Shown here piece after piece: positions 1 to 11,820 of a stretch of 64,000 nucleotides of DNA (the stretch's first letter is position 1; each line of letters opens with the position of its first letter). The notes below the pieces were generated by a model, which saw only the letters and a program-made list of their open reading frames with translations, did not search any database and was not told the origin of the DNA. Both the position numbers and the translations under genes were made by a program. The DNA comes from Massospora cicadina. Its lineage: Eukaryota; Entomophthoromycota; Entomophthoromycetes; Entomophthorales; Entomophthoraceae. The stretch is from positions 38,820 to 102,819 of the forward strand of contig JAKSZP010017401.1 of NCBI GenBank assembly GCA_022478985.1, in the 5' to 3' direction.

Positions 1-365
1 ATCCCAAAAATAATAAGTTACAATATCTGGAAGTGAAATTACCACCTCTATCAAGATTTGGGGATTACCAAGGTAAGGCAACATACTGGCCAAAGGATGT
101 CCACCTTGGGACATATTCCACCAAGTATAAAACTTAAATATATGTATGCCACTACTAAAGCAGAAAAAAGAAGCGCCTAATTACGACCTTATAGAGAGTT
201 AGGATATCAAAAACACCCAATATCCTTATTCTAAATCAGATTTTTTTTTATTTTGTTAAAGGTATTTGTATAAATCTGTTAATATCTAATAAAGGAGCCT
301 TAAATCACAAAATTTTATTTTTATCCTTTGGTTCACTTATTTGCAATTGATTAGATCTCCAGTAA
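1..365. other. Unassigned AT-rich sequence
   Basis: I see no supportable gene here. It may be the outer part of the 5' LTR of the element that follows, since a short phrase near 171-185 resembles sequence near 7,464-7,478, but the match is too weak to set a boundary. Confidence 0.3.
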
Positions 366-750
366 CCAGTTTGGGATCATAATCAATTAGAAGATATCTT
401 TAGCTAATCAGAGATCTTCTCAAAAAGGGACACATATGAGAGGATATATTGGTTGATGATAATACCAAGAGAGAGTTTATAATAAGATTCAATTCTGTTT
501 GTTTAGGGGGCCAACGTACCAAATTTATACCAAAAAGTCAACAAAGTATTAATAAGGTATTGCTAATGGGGAGAACAACAATTTCAAACAGTAACACTTG
601 CTATATGGGTACCAAGTGAAGCGTTGCTTAACTAAGATTTTATTACACCTTCTAACTCATTAAAACAACATAAAATATCTAATCTATATACTCCACAGCC
701 CTAATTAGAAGATTAGACAGCCTATAAAGCAAGAAAAGGCTGAGGAGTCA
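366..750 (+). repeat. 5' LTR remnant of Gypsy copy A
   Basis: This AT-rich, non-coding segment aligns by eye with sequence downstream of the same element (7,650-8,899). Matching blocks lie at about 366-545 against 7,652-7,830, and at about 670-750 against 8,825-8,899; the latter share the phrases ACTCCACAGC and CAAGAAAAGG. It is followed at once by a primer-binding-like site and then by Gag, as expected for a 5' LTR. The left boundary is not resolved; homology may begin earlier, inside 1-365. The downstream copy is longer, so either this one lost about 0.8 kb or the other gained it. Confidence 0.55.
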
Positions 751-773
751 ACTCTGGGGCTCACTACAGTGGT
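751..773 (+). promoter_or_regulatory. Primer-binding site, Gypsy copy A
   Basis: The sequence TGGGGCTCACTACAGTGG directly follows the LTR end. It closely resembles TGGTGCTCACTACAGGGG found after the LTR of the 38.5-kb element, and similar sites at 18,607, 19,507 and 27,360. Priming of minus-strand DNA synthesis by a tRNA 3' end is the family role; the tRNA itself is not identified. Confidence 0.55.
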
Positions 774-789
774 GAAACCATCAGACCAA

Positions 790-2400
790 ATGAGCAAAGA
801 GCATGCGATTTATCAACTTTTGAGTGACATTGAGAACTTGGAGGCTTAACATGAAGGCAAAACTTCTGAACTCATGGTTAATGGAGAAGACACTATCATA
901 ACAAGATTCAGATCACTATAATTGGAAGTACAATATTTTTAAAAACAATTTGGGTGAGTCAAGGAGACATTTAAATGATCACGCGTTACCACTACCCTTA
1001 TTGTGGGTGCAACTTCTTTTGTGAGGATTGTGTTCATCTTGAGGAATTTTAAAGAATGATTGCAATTTCTTAAGCAAAAAAGCAATAACATTCCCACATT
1101 AAAAGTATGACAAACGTTTGGATCAGTATGACTCCATAAAGTACACCTTTAAAGAATTTAGACTATCTCAAATTTCAACTACATGTGCGGCCATAAATTG
1201 AGTTTAGTTAATCCAGAGCAGCCACCCGTCCAGAACACCAGTAAGGAACCACTCAACAGAATGCACAGCTGATGCGCATCAAGCGTAGTGATTCAGCTAA
1301 GCAAGGTCAAAATAAACCTACTGTAAATTCATGTTTAATTATGGCAAAAAACAAACAAACATTAACTTAAGATGTACAAAAACAGCATGAATGCGCAAAT
1401 GATGCCAAACGCTCTACATATGAAAGGCTGCAAGAGTTGAAAAGCCAAAGAAATCCTCAATACGCTATTATTCCCATGAATAACTTGGAATTTGGTCAAG
1501 TTTCATCTTGAATGAGTATAGAAACGATCAAGACGTCCAAAACATAATGTAGTGTTTTTTGTTAATAAACTTGGGAAACACAAATCAGTTGCAAAAAAGA
1601 TGCTATGTAAAATATCAAAGCACATAAGTTTTGGACGTCATGAGAGGTATATTTGCCTACTGCAAAGACGATGCTACTGAATTCTTTAGAGACGCATCCT
1701 GCTTTTAAGATGCATAAAATCCTAGCCACATAGGCCGCGATGTTGCTGAAGGACATCAAAGAGGCACTACTTGACGTACAAGTGATGTATAAGACTGAAT
1801 TTAAAACCACCTGACAGCCAACTTGGAGGGTGGTTAAAGCTGTCTGCCAATCAAGAGTAGAGTGAGAATCCAGTAAATAAGAGTCTGAAGCCTGTAGAGA
1901 GCCAATAAAAAGGAATCCACTTGCAACAAGTGCCCCAAACTGGGACACTCTTGGCGTTGCTGTCTGCTGAATACTACCAACTAAAAGGATACACAAAATA
2001 AAGAAGATATTATTGATGCCGTGAACTGGGTAAATTTTCATAATGTAGGATAAGGCAATCATAAAGATGAGGATGTAGATAGTGTAGGCTATTATGAGCT
2101 AGGGGAACCTGGTGTTGTGGCTTTGCTTTCTAATTTTTGGAGTGCATAGAACTGACAGAAATAATTTGGATGACAATTATCTGGAGACCATTCAGTCAAC
2201 AAGGTTCATCTACACCGTTGAAAATGGATAGATTAAAATGAAAACATTTAAGGACACTGAACGATTATTATGATTAGAAACAACTTAGCTACCTAAAATA
2301 AGAATCTCTGAAGCAGTTTGAGAAGAAACCCACCAACGTTTTTAAAATGCAAAATATATTAAAAAGTGCAAAAAAGTCTTGTTGTAATAGAGAGTTTTAA
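790..2400 (+). pseudogene. gag: Decayed Gag of Gypsy copy A, with CCHC knuckle
   Basis: Gag packages the element RNA into virus-like particles. A plausible start is at 790 (MSKEHAIYQLL). The frame is then lost repeatedly through stops and shifts. Near the C-terminal end a zinc knuckle C-X2-C-X4-H-X4-C is fully preserved at 1,922-1,963 (CNKCPKLGHSWRCC), which fixes the strand as plus. The protease remnant follows about 450 bases later, the standard Gypsy order. An uninterrupted 166-codon frame on the minus strand (1,562-2,062) overlaps the knuckle and is an antisense shadow of Gag, not a gene. The whole is clearly non-functional. Confidence 0.65.
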
Positions 2401-2530
2401 TTTTAGAAGTTCTTGACACAAGAGCTCTATTCAATATAGTGCCCTCCAAGTTAATTTGAAGCTGATTTTTCTGAAAAAACCAACTTTAACGTCAAGTGCA
2501 GAACAGCTGATTTGACATAACTCCCATCTT
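2401..2530 (+). pseudogene. Aspartic protease remnant 1
   Basis: A short stretch around 2,410-2,460 reads VLDTRALFNIVPSKLI. It matches the retroviral-type aspartic protease active-site loop, normally LDTGA followed by a hydrophobic turn. The catalytic Asp-Thr survives but Gly is Arg, a single G-to-A change (GGA to AGA). It follows the Gag knuckle of copy A in the expected order. A second, similar loop occurs 1.3 kb downstream, so two elements may be fused here. Confidence 0.55.
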
Positions 2531-2559
2531 AGGGGCATAATACGCATCTCCACTACTTA

Positions 2560-3010
2560 TAGGAAAATGGGTGTCGCGAATCAACCCAGGGCTCCGTTAG
2601 TGTGCCAGGCCAACCAGTATGAAGACCGGTGGCCCTTTGCTATTTCGCCTTCATTGACATACCAACCCCTATAAGTCCTGCGTCCAACCTACCAACTAAC
2701 CACCAATGGCTTCGCCTTTAGCCCCAGGAGTCCTCAGCATGTGCCCTGGAAAGTCCTGCCCCCTCCTGGACGGCTCAGGCACTCCCATGCTGCCCCACCC
2801 TTGCGACCCTTCACCAACCCATCTGGGCATGCCCTGGAGAGTCCATCCCCCTTATTGGGCAGCTATGACACCTCCCATGCTGCATCCCGCTAGGGTTGGT
2901 GGCTATGCAGCTCACCCACTGGTAGCCAGCTGGACAGGTTCACACTGGTTCCTCATAAGGAGGAGGTATGGGAGCTGGCAGCGCCAGCCACTCCAGGCGT
3001 GATCACCCAC
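2560..3010 (+). repeat. GC-rich block with 90-bp imperfect tandem repeat
   Basis: This block is visibly richer in G and C than anything around it. Two units start at 2,738 and 2,828, each opening CATG(TG)CCCTGGAAAGTCC-like and each containing CTCCCATGCTGC followed by CCACCC or ATCCC. A 98-codon open frame (2,706-3,002; rich in Pro, Gly, Met and Trp) runs through both units. It resembles no family I know, and its openness may simply reflect low stop-codon frequency in GC-rich DNA. It interrupts element A between the two protease remnants, so it is probably an insertion or a captured fragment. Confidence 0.5.
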
Positions 3011-3580
3011 GCCTTTGGGGATCTCCTTTACCACCTTTTCAACTCTAGTTTCACCAAGCTACTTCAAACAAACAAGAAAGATGGCAAATGAGAGATGTTT
3101 ATTAGGAGGGAATGAACGACTATTTATACTACTTTCAGGGCTACTGCGCCCAAGTGCTCTTTGGCTAATCATCTGCCAGAAAACCCATCAGCCTCTCGAT
3201 TCCAAACCTCTATCAGATAATAAACTATTTAATCATACTTAATAGCGATTCCCTCTTAGAACTGCTCATCTGATCACCAAATTAATATTAGGTCACTCCA
3301 GCCTCAGCATAAGTTGCTGGATGATTGTATAAAAAATTGCAAATAAATAGGAATTTGAGCATCCTTGGCATGAGTTGCCAGTGCTCCAAATTAGTTGGTG
3401 GAACCATTTTGGACGAGTCATAACAGATTCATCAGATTTCTGCTGAAAACTCCCACAAAAATCTTTGGATGGCATTTTGGCAGCGAATGCAGCTTCTGTC
3501 AAGCCTAAACTCGATCAAATATATAACATTAAATAGTATCAAACTAGGCGATTAACTAGCAATTATGCTTGACTAACTGA
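3011..3580. other. Unassigned spacer inside element A
   Basis: AT content returns to the local norm. Short open frames on both strands (3,015-3,242 plus; 3,293-3,502 minus) show no recognisable motif. It may belong to the same insertion as the GC-rich block. Confidence 0.3.
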
Positions 3581-3589
3581 AACCCCTAA

Positions 3590-4455
3590 TTTAGATACTA
3601 TCGGAAGGATTCATCTGGTTAAAATTTTAACAATGGGTTTAACAGCTCTAGCAGTAGTTCAAGAAGATGACGACTACAGCTTCTTAATTGTTATCTAGTT
3701 TCTACTTGATATTGGAGCAAAGATTAATTTCATTGCCAGCACCATGAGTATATTCAGTTACCATTCGCCTTTTTTTCATAGTTTAGGATTCTAAACCATG
3801 CAAGCAGAGGAAATGCATGGGAAAAATAGAAAAATCAATATACTTAAATTACCAAACTCTCAAAGAGAATAGTGTTAGACAACTACCTATCATGGTTAGC
3901 GGAGATGAAAGAATGTCATTGGGATAAAATGAGACCAGAGAAATATGACCTGATGAACAACGAAAGATGCCACTTCTATCATTGTAACGATACCCTTATA
4001 ACAATACTAGAGATCTAAAGCCACAATGGGATCAGAGAGCATGAGCTGAGGAACTTACCTGGGCTCTTGATTAAAGCTTCATGGGCGAGTTGACTGTCAC
4101 ATTTGCGAATCTTAACAACTAGCTTACCCAAATGGAGAAAAACATGTCATCATCCAAGCAATACTATCAAGCTTCAATGCCTACTAGTTAGTAAAAGTAG
4201 TTGTATTTTAAAGAACAAAGATTTGGCGAAGTAATGGACAAGGAGCAGAAGATGTTGGACGCTTTCTTGGATAGTTTAGGGAAATCTTTAGCACAGGACT
4301 GAACGACTATGTGCTTTTTATATGAGAAGTATATATAATAAATATTGGGCCAGATACCCTACGTGTCTAAACCATACTACCAAAAAATCAAGATAACTTT
4401 ATTGTGAAGGAATTCAATTACTCATTAAAGCTGACCTTATCAGAATATCAATGAG
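3590..4455 (+). pseudogene. Aspartic protease remnant 2 and protease-RT linker
   Basis: At about 3,690-3,780 the plus strand reads FLLDIGAKINFIASTM, another aspartic protease active-site loop; Thr of DTG is Ile, explained by one C-to-T change. The following 0.7 kb has broken coding-like stretches but no named domain, and occupies the place of the linker between protease and RT seen in the sister element at 41.3-42.1 kb. Confidence 0.5.
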
Positions 4456-5100
4456 CAGTTAGCTTTTTTGCTGTTGTTATTATGTAAGAAAGATAGCAAA
4501 AACAATGTAATTAGGGAATACTGTTATTATAACAAAGTCACCAAAAGATTTGTACCCAGTCCTAATAATGACAATGCTTTGAAGTGATTGGGAGGATTAA
4601 AAAATTTTCTGCCATACACCTGACTAGTGGCTACTGGCAGATGGAACTGTCTCTTGAAGATAAATATAAGTGTGCCCAGATCATAAGTCAGTGTTTTTAG
4701 TCAAAAGAGGATGCCATAGGGGCTCTGTAATACCTAAGTCTAAAAAAGGGATAGAGAAATTTTTGGAGATCAAAAGTTTATAAATTGCAAATCTACATGA
4801 ATTATATCATTATGTTTAGTCTTACTTTCTAGAACCATCTCCAGCACTTGTGAAAAATGATTACCTGACTCTAGGATCCAATTTTAACTGGATTGCAATG
4901 AGTTTATTTTCTGATGAAGCAGTTGGAGTTCTTAGGACACAAAATTAGCCAGAGGGATTTAAACTACAGGAAGAAAAAGATCCCAAAAATGTGGCTATGG
5001 ACTAAAATTGAAGTATGCGTGACATCCAAGTTATTCTCAAAATTATGTGATACTAATCATTTATACTATATTTCGCAGGCTTGTCTGCATCATTGACATA
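4456..5100 (+). pseudogene. pol: Decayed reverse transcriptase, copy A
   Basis: The RT palm is recognisable across frames. First comes the fingers motif NNVIREYCYYNKVTK. Then the highly typical FSAIHLTSGYWQMEL at about 4,600-4,655, and then a ruined active site, where the usual Y-x-D-D is replaced by YMNYI near 4,795. At 4,914-4,970 the connection motif QLEFLGHKIS matches the Gypsy pattern VEFLGHVIS. Stops and shifts separate these pieces and both catalytic aspartates of the YxDD box are lost, so this is non-functional. Order and spacing agree with Ty3/Gypsy pol. Confidence 0.7.
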
Positions 5101-5229
5101 TCCGTTGACAATGAAAACCAAATTTTGAGTGGGGACTTGAGCAAAATCAGGCATTTATATAAATGAAACCAAAATTTATCAAAAGCGGCAATTATAACCT
5201 GCTCAGAATTTATCAAGACATTCTATCTT

Positions 5230-5540
5230 TATACAGATGTCAAAAATATTGGGCTCAGAGTTCTACTCGCCAAATTGGATGAAAAAATAGGCCATATAAT
5301 ATAGTACTAATAATATCTTGAGGTGGGATGAGATAAACTACAAAGTGAACTAAAGAGAATGCCTATCAGTTATCTGAGCAGTATAACACTTTTGGTTTAA
5401 TTGTACAAAGTACATTTATAAGTGGGATAGAAAATGCGTCACTCATCTTTTTATGCAAAATAAAGGATCTTAGAGGAAGACTTACCAGATGGGCAGTACG
5501 TCTCTAAGGATATACTATAAAATATCAACTGTTAAAGAAA
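5230..5540 (+). pseudogene. pol: Decayed RNase H, copy A
   Basis: The first RNase H motif appears as TDVKNIGLRVLLAKLDEKIG, corresponding to the usual TDAS-x-x-x-G-A-V-L-S-Q. At about 5,395-5,530 a frame carries the end of the domain, with a F-x-x-x-x-x-G-x-K-F-like segment, then THLFMQNKGS and a basic stretch R-K-T-Y-Q, equivalent to the Gypsy motif around SLMHLF and GRLTRWA. RNase H removes the RNA template during reverse transcription. Multiple stops. Confidence 0.6.
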
Positions 5541-5819
5541 CAAACACATCAATTCTGAAATTACTTTCTTTATTTCCTGTTTTTACCTTCAATCTCATTA
5601 TAGCGATTGGCTGTAAGGCCTATCCAACAACCATAAGAAGTGTGGCAAGGACGAAACTGATGAAGTAAAGACTGTCTTGAGAGGATGCTACAAATAAACC
5701 CAGCGTGTTGACGGAAATAATTATAAGAATATCAGCAATAAGTGATATCTGTACCTTTGGCAATCAAATGTGACTCAAAATGGAAACCCACAAGCATGTT
5801 GAGCATTTATGATTCCAGA

Positions 5820-6900
5820 TACATTGGCATACCTCGAAGACCAATTATAAAATGGATGTAATGTCAGATGAAGTACAATAAGCTTTGGAACTATGTTTAT
5901 CCTGTGCGAGTTTTTAGACCCATTGTGAATCGATTTTAGTATCATATGATTCCACTTTGAGACTCGATTTACATTGTATCCATAGTCATGATAAGTCTGC
6001 TACCTACCGCATCAATTGAAACAACTTACATTATTTCAGCAAATTACTGTATCAGTAATTGGGTCAAAGCTGCAGCAATAAAAACTTACACTGTTGGATC
6101 AACAAAAAGATATTCCATATTGTCAATCTATAATCAGACATGGATGCCCTCAAGGTCTACTATTGGACAAGGGCATGAAATGTATATCAGACATAGCACA
6201 TTCACTAATGGATTTAGTAGTAGTAAACATTCAATAAACCCCCTACACACCCTCTTAAAACATAAGTGTTGATTTTGTAAATGGGACCCTAGGAAAGTTA
6301 CTAAAGAAGATAGCCAAAAATAAAAATAAGCTTAGGGTTAACTCTTACTATCCCCATTACTAGATTATCAATTGAGCCAACACTGGGTGATAATAATGTC
6401 TCATTCAAAACCTTATATGGAAAAGAAGCTGCTTCACCCACTCTACTAGCTCCAATCATCATTGCGGTAAAAAAAATTTACCCCTTGGAAACTATCAACA
6501 AGAGTTGGCTGACGAGTTGATCAAAATACAGTTAGAAATAACCAAAATTGTTTTTTCAAATTTTTTAATGAGCCAAGCTTAGAACCTGAGATGAACTAGA
6601 CTACCAGAGTATACCATAGAAAAAAAGGTTATATTATATCATGTACAAGGAGCCAACCAGAGAACTTACAAATTATCTAGATGGGCCCTTCAAAATATTG
6701 GCCAAGAGAGGATTTGAAACTCCATTAGAGATGATGATACTAACTAGTTGTTCAACAGAGTGCAAGCCTGCACTTAAGTCCTTCCCAAGTCTCGTCTTGG
6801 AAGAAGTAGTCTCATGGATGAAGCTGAAATACAAGAAAGTACTTCCTCAACATCAGAAGAGAAATTCATTAGCACAAGCAACAACTTATTTATGATATTA
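5820..6900 (+). pseudogene. pol: Decayed integrase, copy A
   Basis: Integrase joins the cDNA to the genome. Fragments of the core lie at 5,870-6,240, partly in the 94-codon frame at 5,988-6,272, whose WVKAAAIKTYTV matches the WVEA(R)A segment after the first catalytic Asp in sister copies. The C-terminal part at 6,641-6,760 reads GPFKILAKRGFETPL, equivalent to IGSFKIIKKTGFDAYVF of the 38.5-kb element. Between them, about 6,395-6,440 carries a SFKTLYGKEAA segment, the usual TPFELYGR motif. All catalytic positions are unreadable or lost. Confidence 0.55.
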
Positions 6901-7649
6901 ACAATTAATTCATGTAAGTAAGAATTAACCCCATTTGAAAGTAACAACCCAAACAAATTTTGCATTCAGTCAGTATGACATCAATAAAAGAACTTCACAG
7001 ATGCATAAAAGATACCATGATACTTGAAGGCACTGATGACGACTGAATTTAAGCCACTTTTTATACCTTTAGGGGTCGAAATGATTTTCAATCTTTTGAT
7101 GATGGAGGAAATCCAACTAGTGTCACTGGCATCAGGAGTATTACTGATTTCCCATCTGAAGCTAGTTTCTCAAACCAAACTGTTATAATGAAAATCACCA
7201 AATCAGAAGATTAAAAATTAATAGTGTCATCTAAGACCCTGAATCTGGACGCCTTTGAACGGCGCCACCAACTAGTCAAAAAAACTAAATCCTAAAAGGG
7301 TATATCTGATTAACTAAAGCAATAATTTTACTCCTGACAAAAAAGAGTGGATTACAGAATCTGTAGCCCAACATCCTGGTAAAGTGATGACTACTTTGAG
7401 ATGAAGCTCCCGCATTATGGAACTCAAACAAATGGATGTCATGACAAAAATGGAGATTAAGAAGCGCCTAACCAAAAGTTCCAGAAATAGCTACAGTATC
7501 GCCACTACCCCATCCCCTTTACTCTAAGTGGAATATCATAACTTTTTGGTAGAATTATAGTATTATTCATTATTTATTTACTAAAAAAGTATTATACTAT
7601 AGAACCTCAAGTATATACTTTGTATCATCTATTTTTATATAAGTGATTA
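6901..7649 (+). other. Pol 3' tail or spacer of copy A
   Basis: Short coding-like stretches (for example SFDDGGNPTSVTG near 7,090-7,125) follow the integrase, with no known motif. The segment separates the pol remnant from the 3' LTR. Confidence 0.35.
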
Positions 7650-8899
7650 AAAGGCCAGTAATTAATATAGGATCAGACTCAAGCAGGAGATGAAGTAGGA
7701 AGTCTATTATCTACTCAAAGGGGAATTTACTAAGATAATACCTTGGTTTAATAACGCCAAGAAAGAGGTTGGTCAAGATTTCATTGTGTCCTGTTCAGGA
7801 GGCCAACGTATCAAGTATGTTAAGAAGGCAACAGAGTGTCCAAAAAGATATCTTCAATGTGGCAAACAACAAATGAAACTTGCAACAATTGCTAAATTTA
7901 CCAAGTTTTATGACATCATTGTGGGAATAAAGCTTAAGAACATGGAAAAGTCTGCAAGGCAAGGGTATCATGTTGGCTGCCTTTTTTAATATACCTTGGA
8001 ACAAGGTTGATTAAGAGCCAAGTATGCCATTTGGTACATAAAGGTCACATGATGGGTTGCAGGAATAAATGCTTCAACACTGAAATTTCCTTCATTAATG
8101 AATACGTGATATTTTATTAAATAAAAAAGTGGAGTTTTGAGACAAATTCCAGCTATTACTAAATATAGAATTAATCTTTTACAAAAAACTTGAGTTTGTG
8201 CCTACTTGAGATATGATACCATTAATGATAAGTTAATTTATTGCCAAATTTGGCTTATTTAAAAAGATGCATTGATTATAGTTTTACTATAGTTCATATA
8301 TAGCCATTCTCACTAAATCTTTTTCTTAGTTGGGTATCTTCTAATTGTATAAAATACCTTAGAAAATCTTATCTGATGCTTACTGAGCAGCCCAGTCATG
8401 AACCTCTTCAAGGAGGTATCCATAGACTAGGTTATTTTATATTAAGAATTTAGATGTAGATCCAATTTTTCCATTGGTAGACTACAGACCGCGTTTGGTT
8501 CTGGTACAGAAATGTCTAGAACAAGGTGATTGGTTTGTCGTGAACTCCCCATTGAAATTTACTCTGGTCCTCGTAGTTTTTTATCCACTAGGCGTTTTTG
8601 ATATTATATATATATTAATTATATTTTAGTCCTATAATGATGTTACCCTTGACGATGTTTTCATTACATAAATTTATTAGTTAGTTCTTTGGTATTAAAA
8701 ATTATAAATTACCTCTTTGGTAACTGGAGGGTTTCAAGCCCTTTACTGCCATCATTGGAAAGCATAAGATGAGTCATTTTTAAGAATTCATTATACCTTA
8801 ATCGCACCAAAACCAATCGTATGAGCTAATCTGTGTACTCCACAGCTTCTAGTCAGCAACTTAGCCAACAAAGTTAGTCAAGAAAAGGTTGAGGTGTTA
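7650..8899 (+). repeat. 3' LTR of Gypsy copy A, with possible internal insertion
   Basis: Blocks at 7,652-7,830 and 8,825-8,899 match the start and end of the 5' LTR remnant. The intervening 7,990-8,820 has no counterpart there, so either an insertion sits here or the upstream LTR has a deletion. Open frames at 7,786-7,989 (plus) and 7,795-8,004 (minus) are antiparallel shadows inside the LTR and are not called as genes. Confidence 0.5.
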
Positions 8900-9374
8900 A
8901 CTCATATATATGGCACGCTAGGCTCTGCAAAAGTTTTTGGCGCTGACCTTTTGTAATGTTCCCTTCATTTTATAAAATGAGAGAAATATTACTGGATGCT
9001 TATGAGATCTCTTCAGGTAATATACTTTAGGGCCACTTCTATTTATCAGGCACAGGGCTTTTTAAAGAAACATAATTATTGGCCCAAAACCTTCTGTGAC
9101 AAGGTTTTTGTTTAGTAGTTTTTGTGTGTGGATATTATAAATCATTTTTACTTAAAAAATGGTGACATGGAATGATGTAAAAAGGCCTTTTATTTCTGAA
9201 GAGTCTGTAGACTTCACTGGATTTTTACAAGACTCTTCAGGCTGCCTTCACAATAAATACCAGATCATTGGCGGCTGTTTTTAGTACCTAGGATGGCATT
9301 ATATCATATTCAGGTGGAAATTGTGGTTCACAAAAGGGTGACATACCTGTAGATAAGTTTGAGAGGTTGGTGTA
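8900..9374. other. Unassigned flank between two elements
   Basis: I see no gene in this sequence. Its last five bases, AGTCC (9,375-9,379), form the target duplication of the next element. Confidence 0.4.
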
Positions 9375-9379
9375 AGTCC

Positions 9380-10660
9380 TGGTGAGCACCCCCTTTGCCT
9401 AAACTATTAGAATTTTTTCTTCTGTAAAAAAAGGGGGTAAAGAAGGCGGCCTTCCCTCTAGTCTTAAAAGTTCATTTAGACAATGTGGTGGATGAGAGGT
9501 GGGTGCTGGCCTACCCCTCAAGATTGCCCCTTACCTCTCTACTTACCACCCTAGATTCGGTGTAGAAATTGGGGTTGTATGCTTGGAGGTGGCAACAGTA
9601 AGAAGGCACTTCCATTGGTAAGGTTGTGGTAGTTCCTCTCCTTCAATAAACTAGGGCCCTAATGAGGGGTTTATTAACATTGATAAATTGATACACAGCG
9701 TAATTACTCATCCACCGTACACTCAGGTCTGAAACCCTATCAAATCAATTTTCTATCACTGGAAAAGGCAATCCTGACCCCACCAGGTTTGGGCGCAATA
9801 AATCCCTTTAATGCACAATGGGACCTCCCATATGTGGCCTGACTATTTGTAAAACCAGTCACTTGTTGGACGAAGATTAGCCAATCTGCCATGCAGAATT
9901 GTGACGGGAGGGAAAGTTTGGTGGTAAATTTTGAGCCTAAGTCATCTGGCCAGGATGAAAAATGATTTGGCATCATGCAGATTTTGGATGTTGATCCAAA
10001 GGAATCAGTCTTGATTTCATTACTCTTGATTAATGAAAGTCTTATTATTCCCCAAGTATTAACATTTAAGACAATAGTTCCCCACAGGTAATTTTTCTTT
10101 TTAATTTTTTCCTTTTTTCAGTAAAAAATCACCACAAATGTTTTCAAATCTGTATATTACATCTAATCTCAGTTAATAACATTTTTGGCAGGTGCCATGT
10201 TTCCTGGTCTTCATAACGAGTGGGCTATAGTCGCCTTAATTACTACATTGTTGCCATCTATACTTAAGTGGAGATATAGGTATGGTGGTCACCTTGACTT
10301 GCACCTACTTTGGATGCCTTAGGGCGTCAGGATGTGGCCCGTCTATTGGAGGCGTTCCTTCCTAGAATTAAGTTTCCATGACCCCTCTTCATCTTTGACA
10401 TCCTAAGTTGTCTGAGCAGATTCAGGGCCCTATATAATGCCAAAGAAATTGCTGTAGCGGGCTCAGCGGCCACTATATTAGCAACTGTGCGTTTACTAGC
10501 GTGAATGCCAGTAATGATGGTTTGGTAATCAATATCCCTCAGTTGTATACCTCCTGGCGAAATATAAAGTCATACGGATGATTATACCACTAGTATTCTG
10601 GCTTGTATTATGGGTATCCACTAACCCAGACTGGCAGGCTTGTATAAACTTTATTAGCCA
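9380..10660 (+). repeat. 5' LTR of the chromovirus
   Basis: The 1,281-bp segment aligns along its whole length with 15,185-16,452. Shared landmarks include GAGCACCCCC at the start, CAATGTGGTGGAT- and CATGTGGTGGAT-like text at about 9,480 and 15,281, TATGGTGGTCACCT at about 10,281 and 16,077, and GTATTCTGGCTTGTATT near the end. A 78-codon minus-strand frame at 9,740-9,976 lies inside it and is not a gene. Confidence 0.8.
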
Positions 10661-10690
10661 GCTCCAAAAAATAATTGACTGACCCTTAGT
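10661..10690 (+). promoter_or_regulatory. Presumed primer-binding region of the chromovirus
   Basis: Sequence just after the LTR end (GCTCCAAAAAATAATTG) does not match the TGGTGCTCAC-type site used by neighbouring elements. Tf1-like chromoviruses often prime from their own RNA; that could explain the lack of a tRNA-like site, but this is inference. Confidence 0.3.
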
Positions 10691-10839
10691 TTCTGCCATC
10701 TCTTTTTCTTCATCTAAAAGTAGGAGATTCAATGTTGTCATTGTACAAATAAATTGCAATCTCTTCTTTTTAATTTTTTTATATAGCAAGCTGTAGCGTC
10801 TATCAGATTTTCACGTAGTGGTTGTGGAGTTCTTGAATC

Positions 10840-11820
10840 AACTTTTCCTCCTAATGATTCCATTCCAGTTTTAACCCATACCGTGGAGATAAATATAGAA
10901 TTTCCTTCTACAGAGATGGATAACTAGGTTTTGGATCCCTGGAGGAGTTGCAGGTTCTATTCTGGGAAAATATGGCGGTTTCCTCCTCCCTTACAGATGC
11001 CCAACGGTGTGTAGCTCTCCTGGATGCAGTGAAAGGAGATTCCAGCTATTGGGCACGTGGTATTTTGCTCTCAGATAACCAAGCGAGAGTTTCCACCCTT
11101 CAGACTACTTTTGTATCCTCAGTGGTCCAGCGACAGTCTCAGGATTGGCTTATCTTCTAATATATTTTACTTTGGGCGCAGAAGCCTATTATATGCCCTC
11201 ATTTCTTTAGATTTCTAGAGTTAGGATCCTAAATAGGTCTTCCATTGGAAGTCTTAACTATAATATTTCATGCCGCTCTTGGCCCTATCTCCGCCAACCA
11301 TTCTTCTTTGGAATTTCAGCTGGGTTCCTTTAGTACAGGTGGTTGCAGTGGCTACCTCTATTGGTTCCATGCATTTGATTTCATGGGGTGGGGTAAGAAG
11401 TGTACCAAAAACTTTCCCTACTATAGGGGTTTTGAGTGGAACTGTAACAAAAAGCAGCAGACACTGTGTCTCTCGCTCAGTGTTAATATTCCAGCCACAT
11501 TCAGGCATGTATGTCTAGGTCCTGAGGACTCTCCCTCCTTTCCCCATCCAGTTTTACCATATTTTGATCCCCTTTTTGAGTGTTGAGGCAGTCTCCTTGA
11601 AGGAACAGGTACCTCTCAACCTTCTAGCGCCTTTGTTGTAAGCGGTATAACAAGACATATTTGACGAGGCTTTTCATGCTTCAGACTTATTTCTCTTTCA
11701 TTTGCTGGTTTATAAGATGACTAAGAGATTATCAATTCTAAGCTGGTGTGTCCCGTGCTGTTGCCTTTATAAAGGGTTTTGCATAATTTTTGTATCTCTT
11801 GATATTTAGTTGGGGACATA
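10840..11820 (+). pseudogene. gag: Decayed Gag of the chromovirus
   Basis: The region holds several open frames (10,948-11,160; 11,245-11,586) broken relative to one another. Segments such as FWENMAVSSSLTDAQRCVAL and KGDSSYWARGIL resemble the capsid core of sushi-type Gag, where a hydrophobic segment is followed by a run ending in G-x-A-x-x-W-A. I do not see an intact CCHC knuckle. The assignment rests on position between LTR and protease as much as on similarity. Confidence 0.5.

Noticed and set aside
1562..2062. Longest minus-strand open frame in the left part (166 codons, hydrophobic)
   Set aside because: The plus strand here carries an intact CCHC knuckle in Gag context, and the frame has no motif; it is an antisense shadow.
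2706..3002. 98-codon plus-strand frame in the GC-rich block
   Set aside because: It is made of a DNA tandem repeat in GC-rich sequence, where stops are rare; no family similarity.
11245..11586. Three overlapping frames of 82-113 codons as independent genes
   Set aside because: They overlap in different phases and strands inside the chromovirus Gag region; at most one is a Gag fragment.
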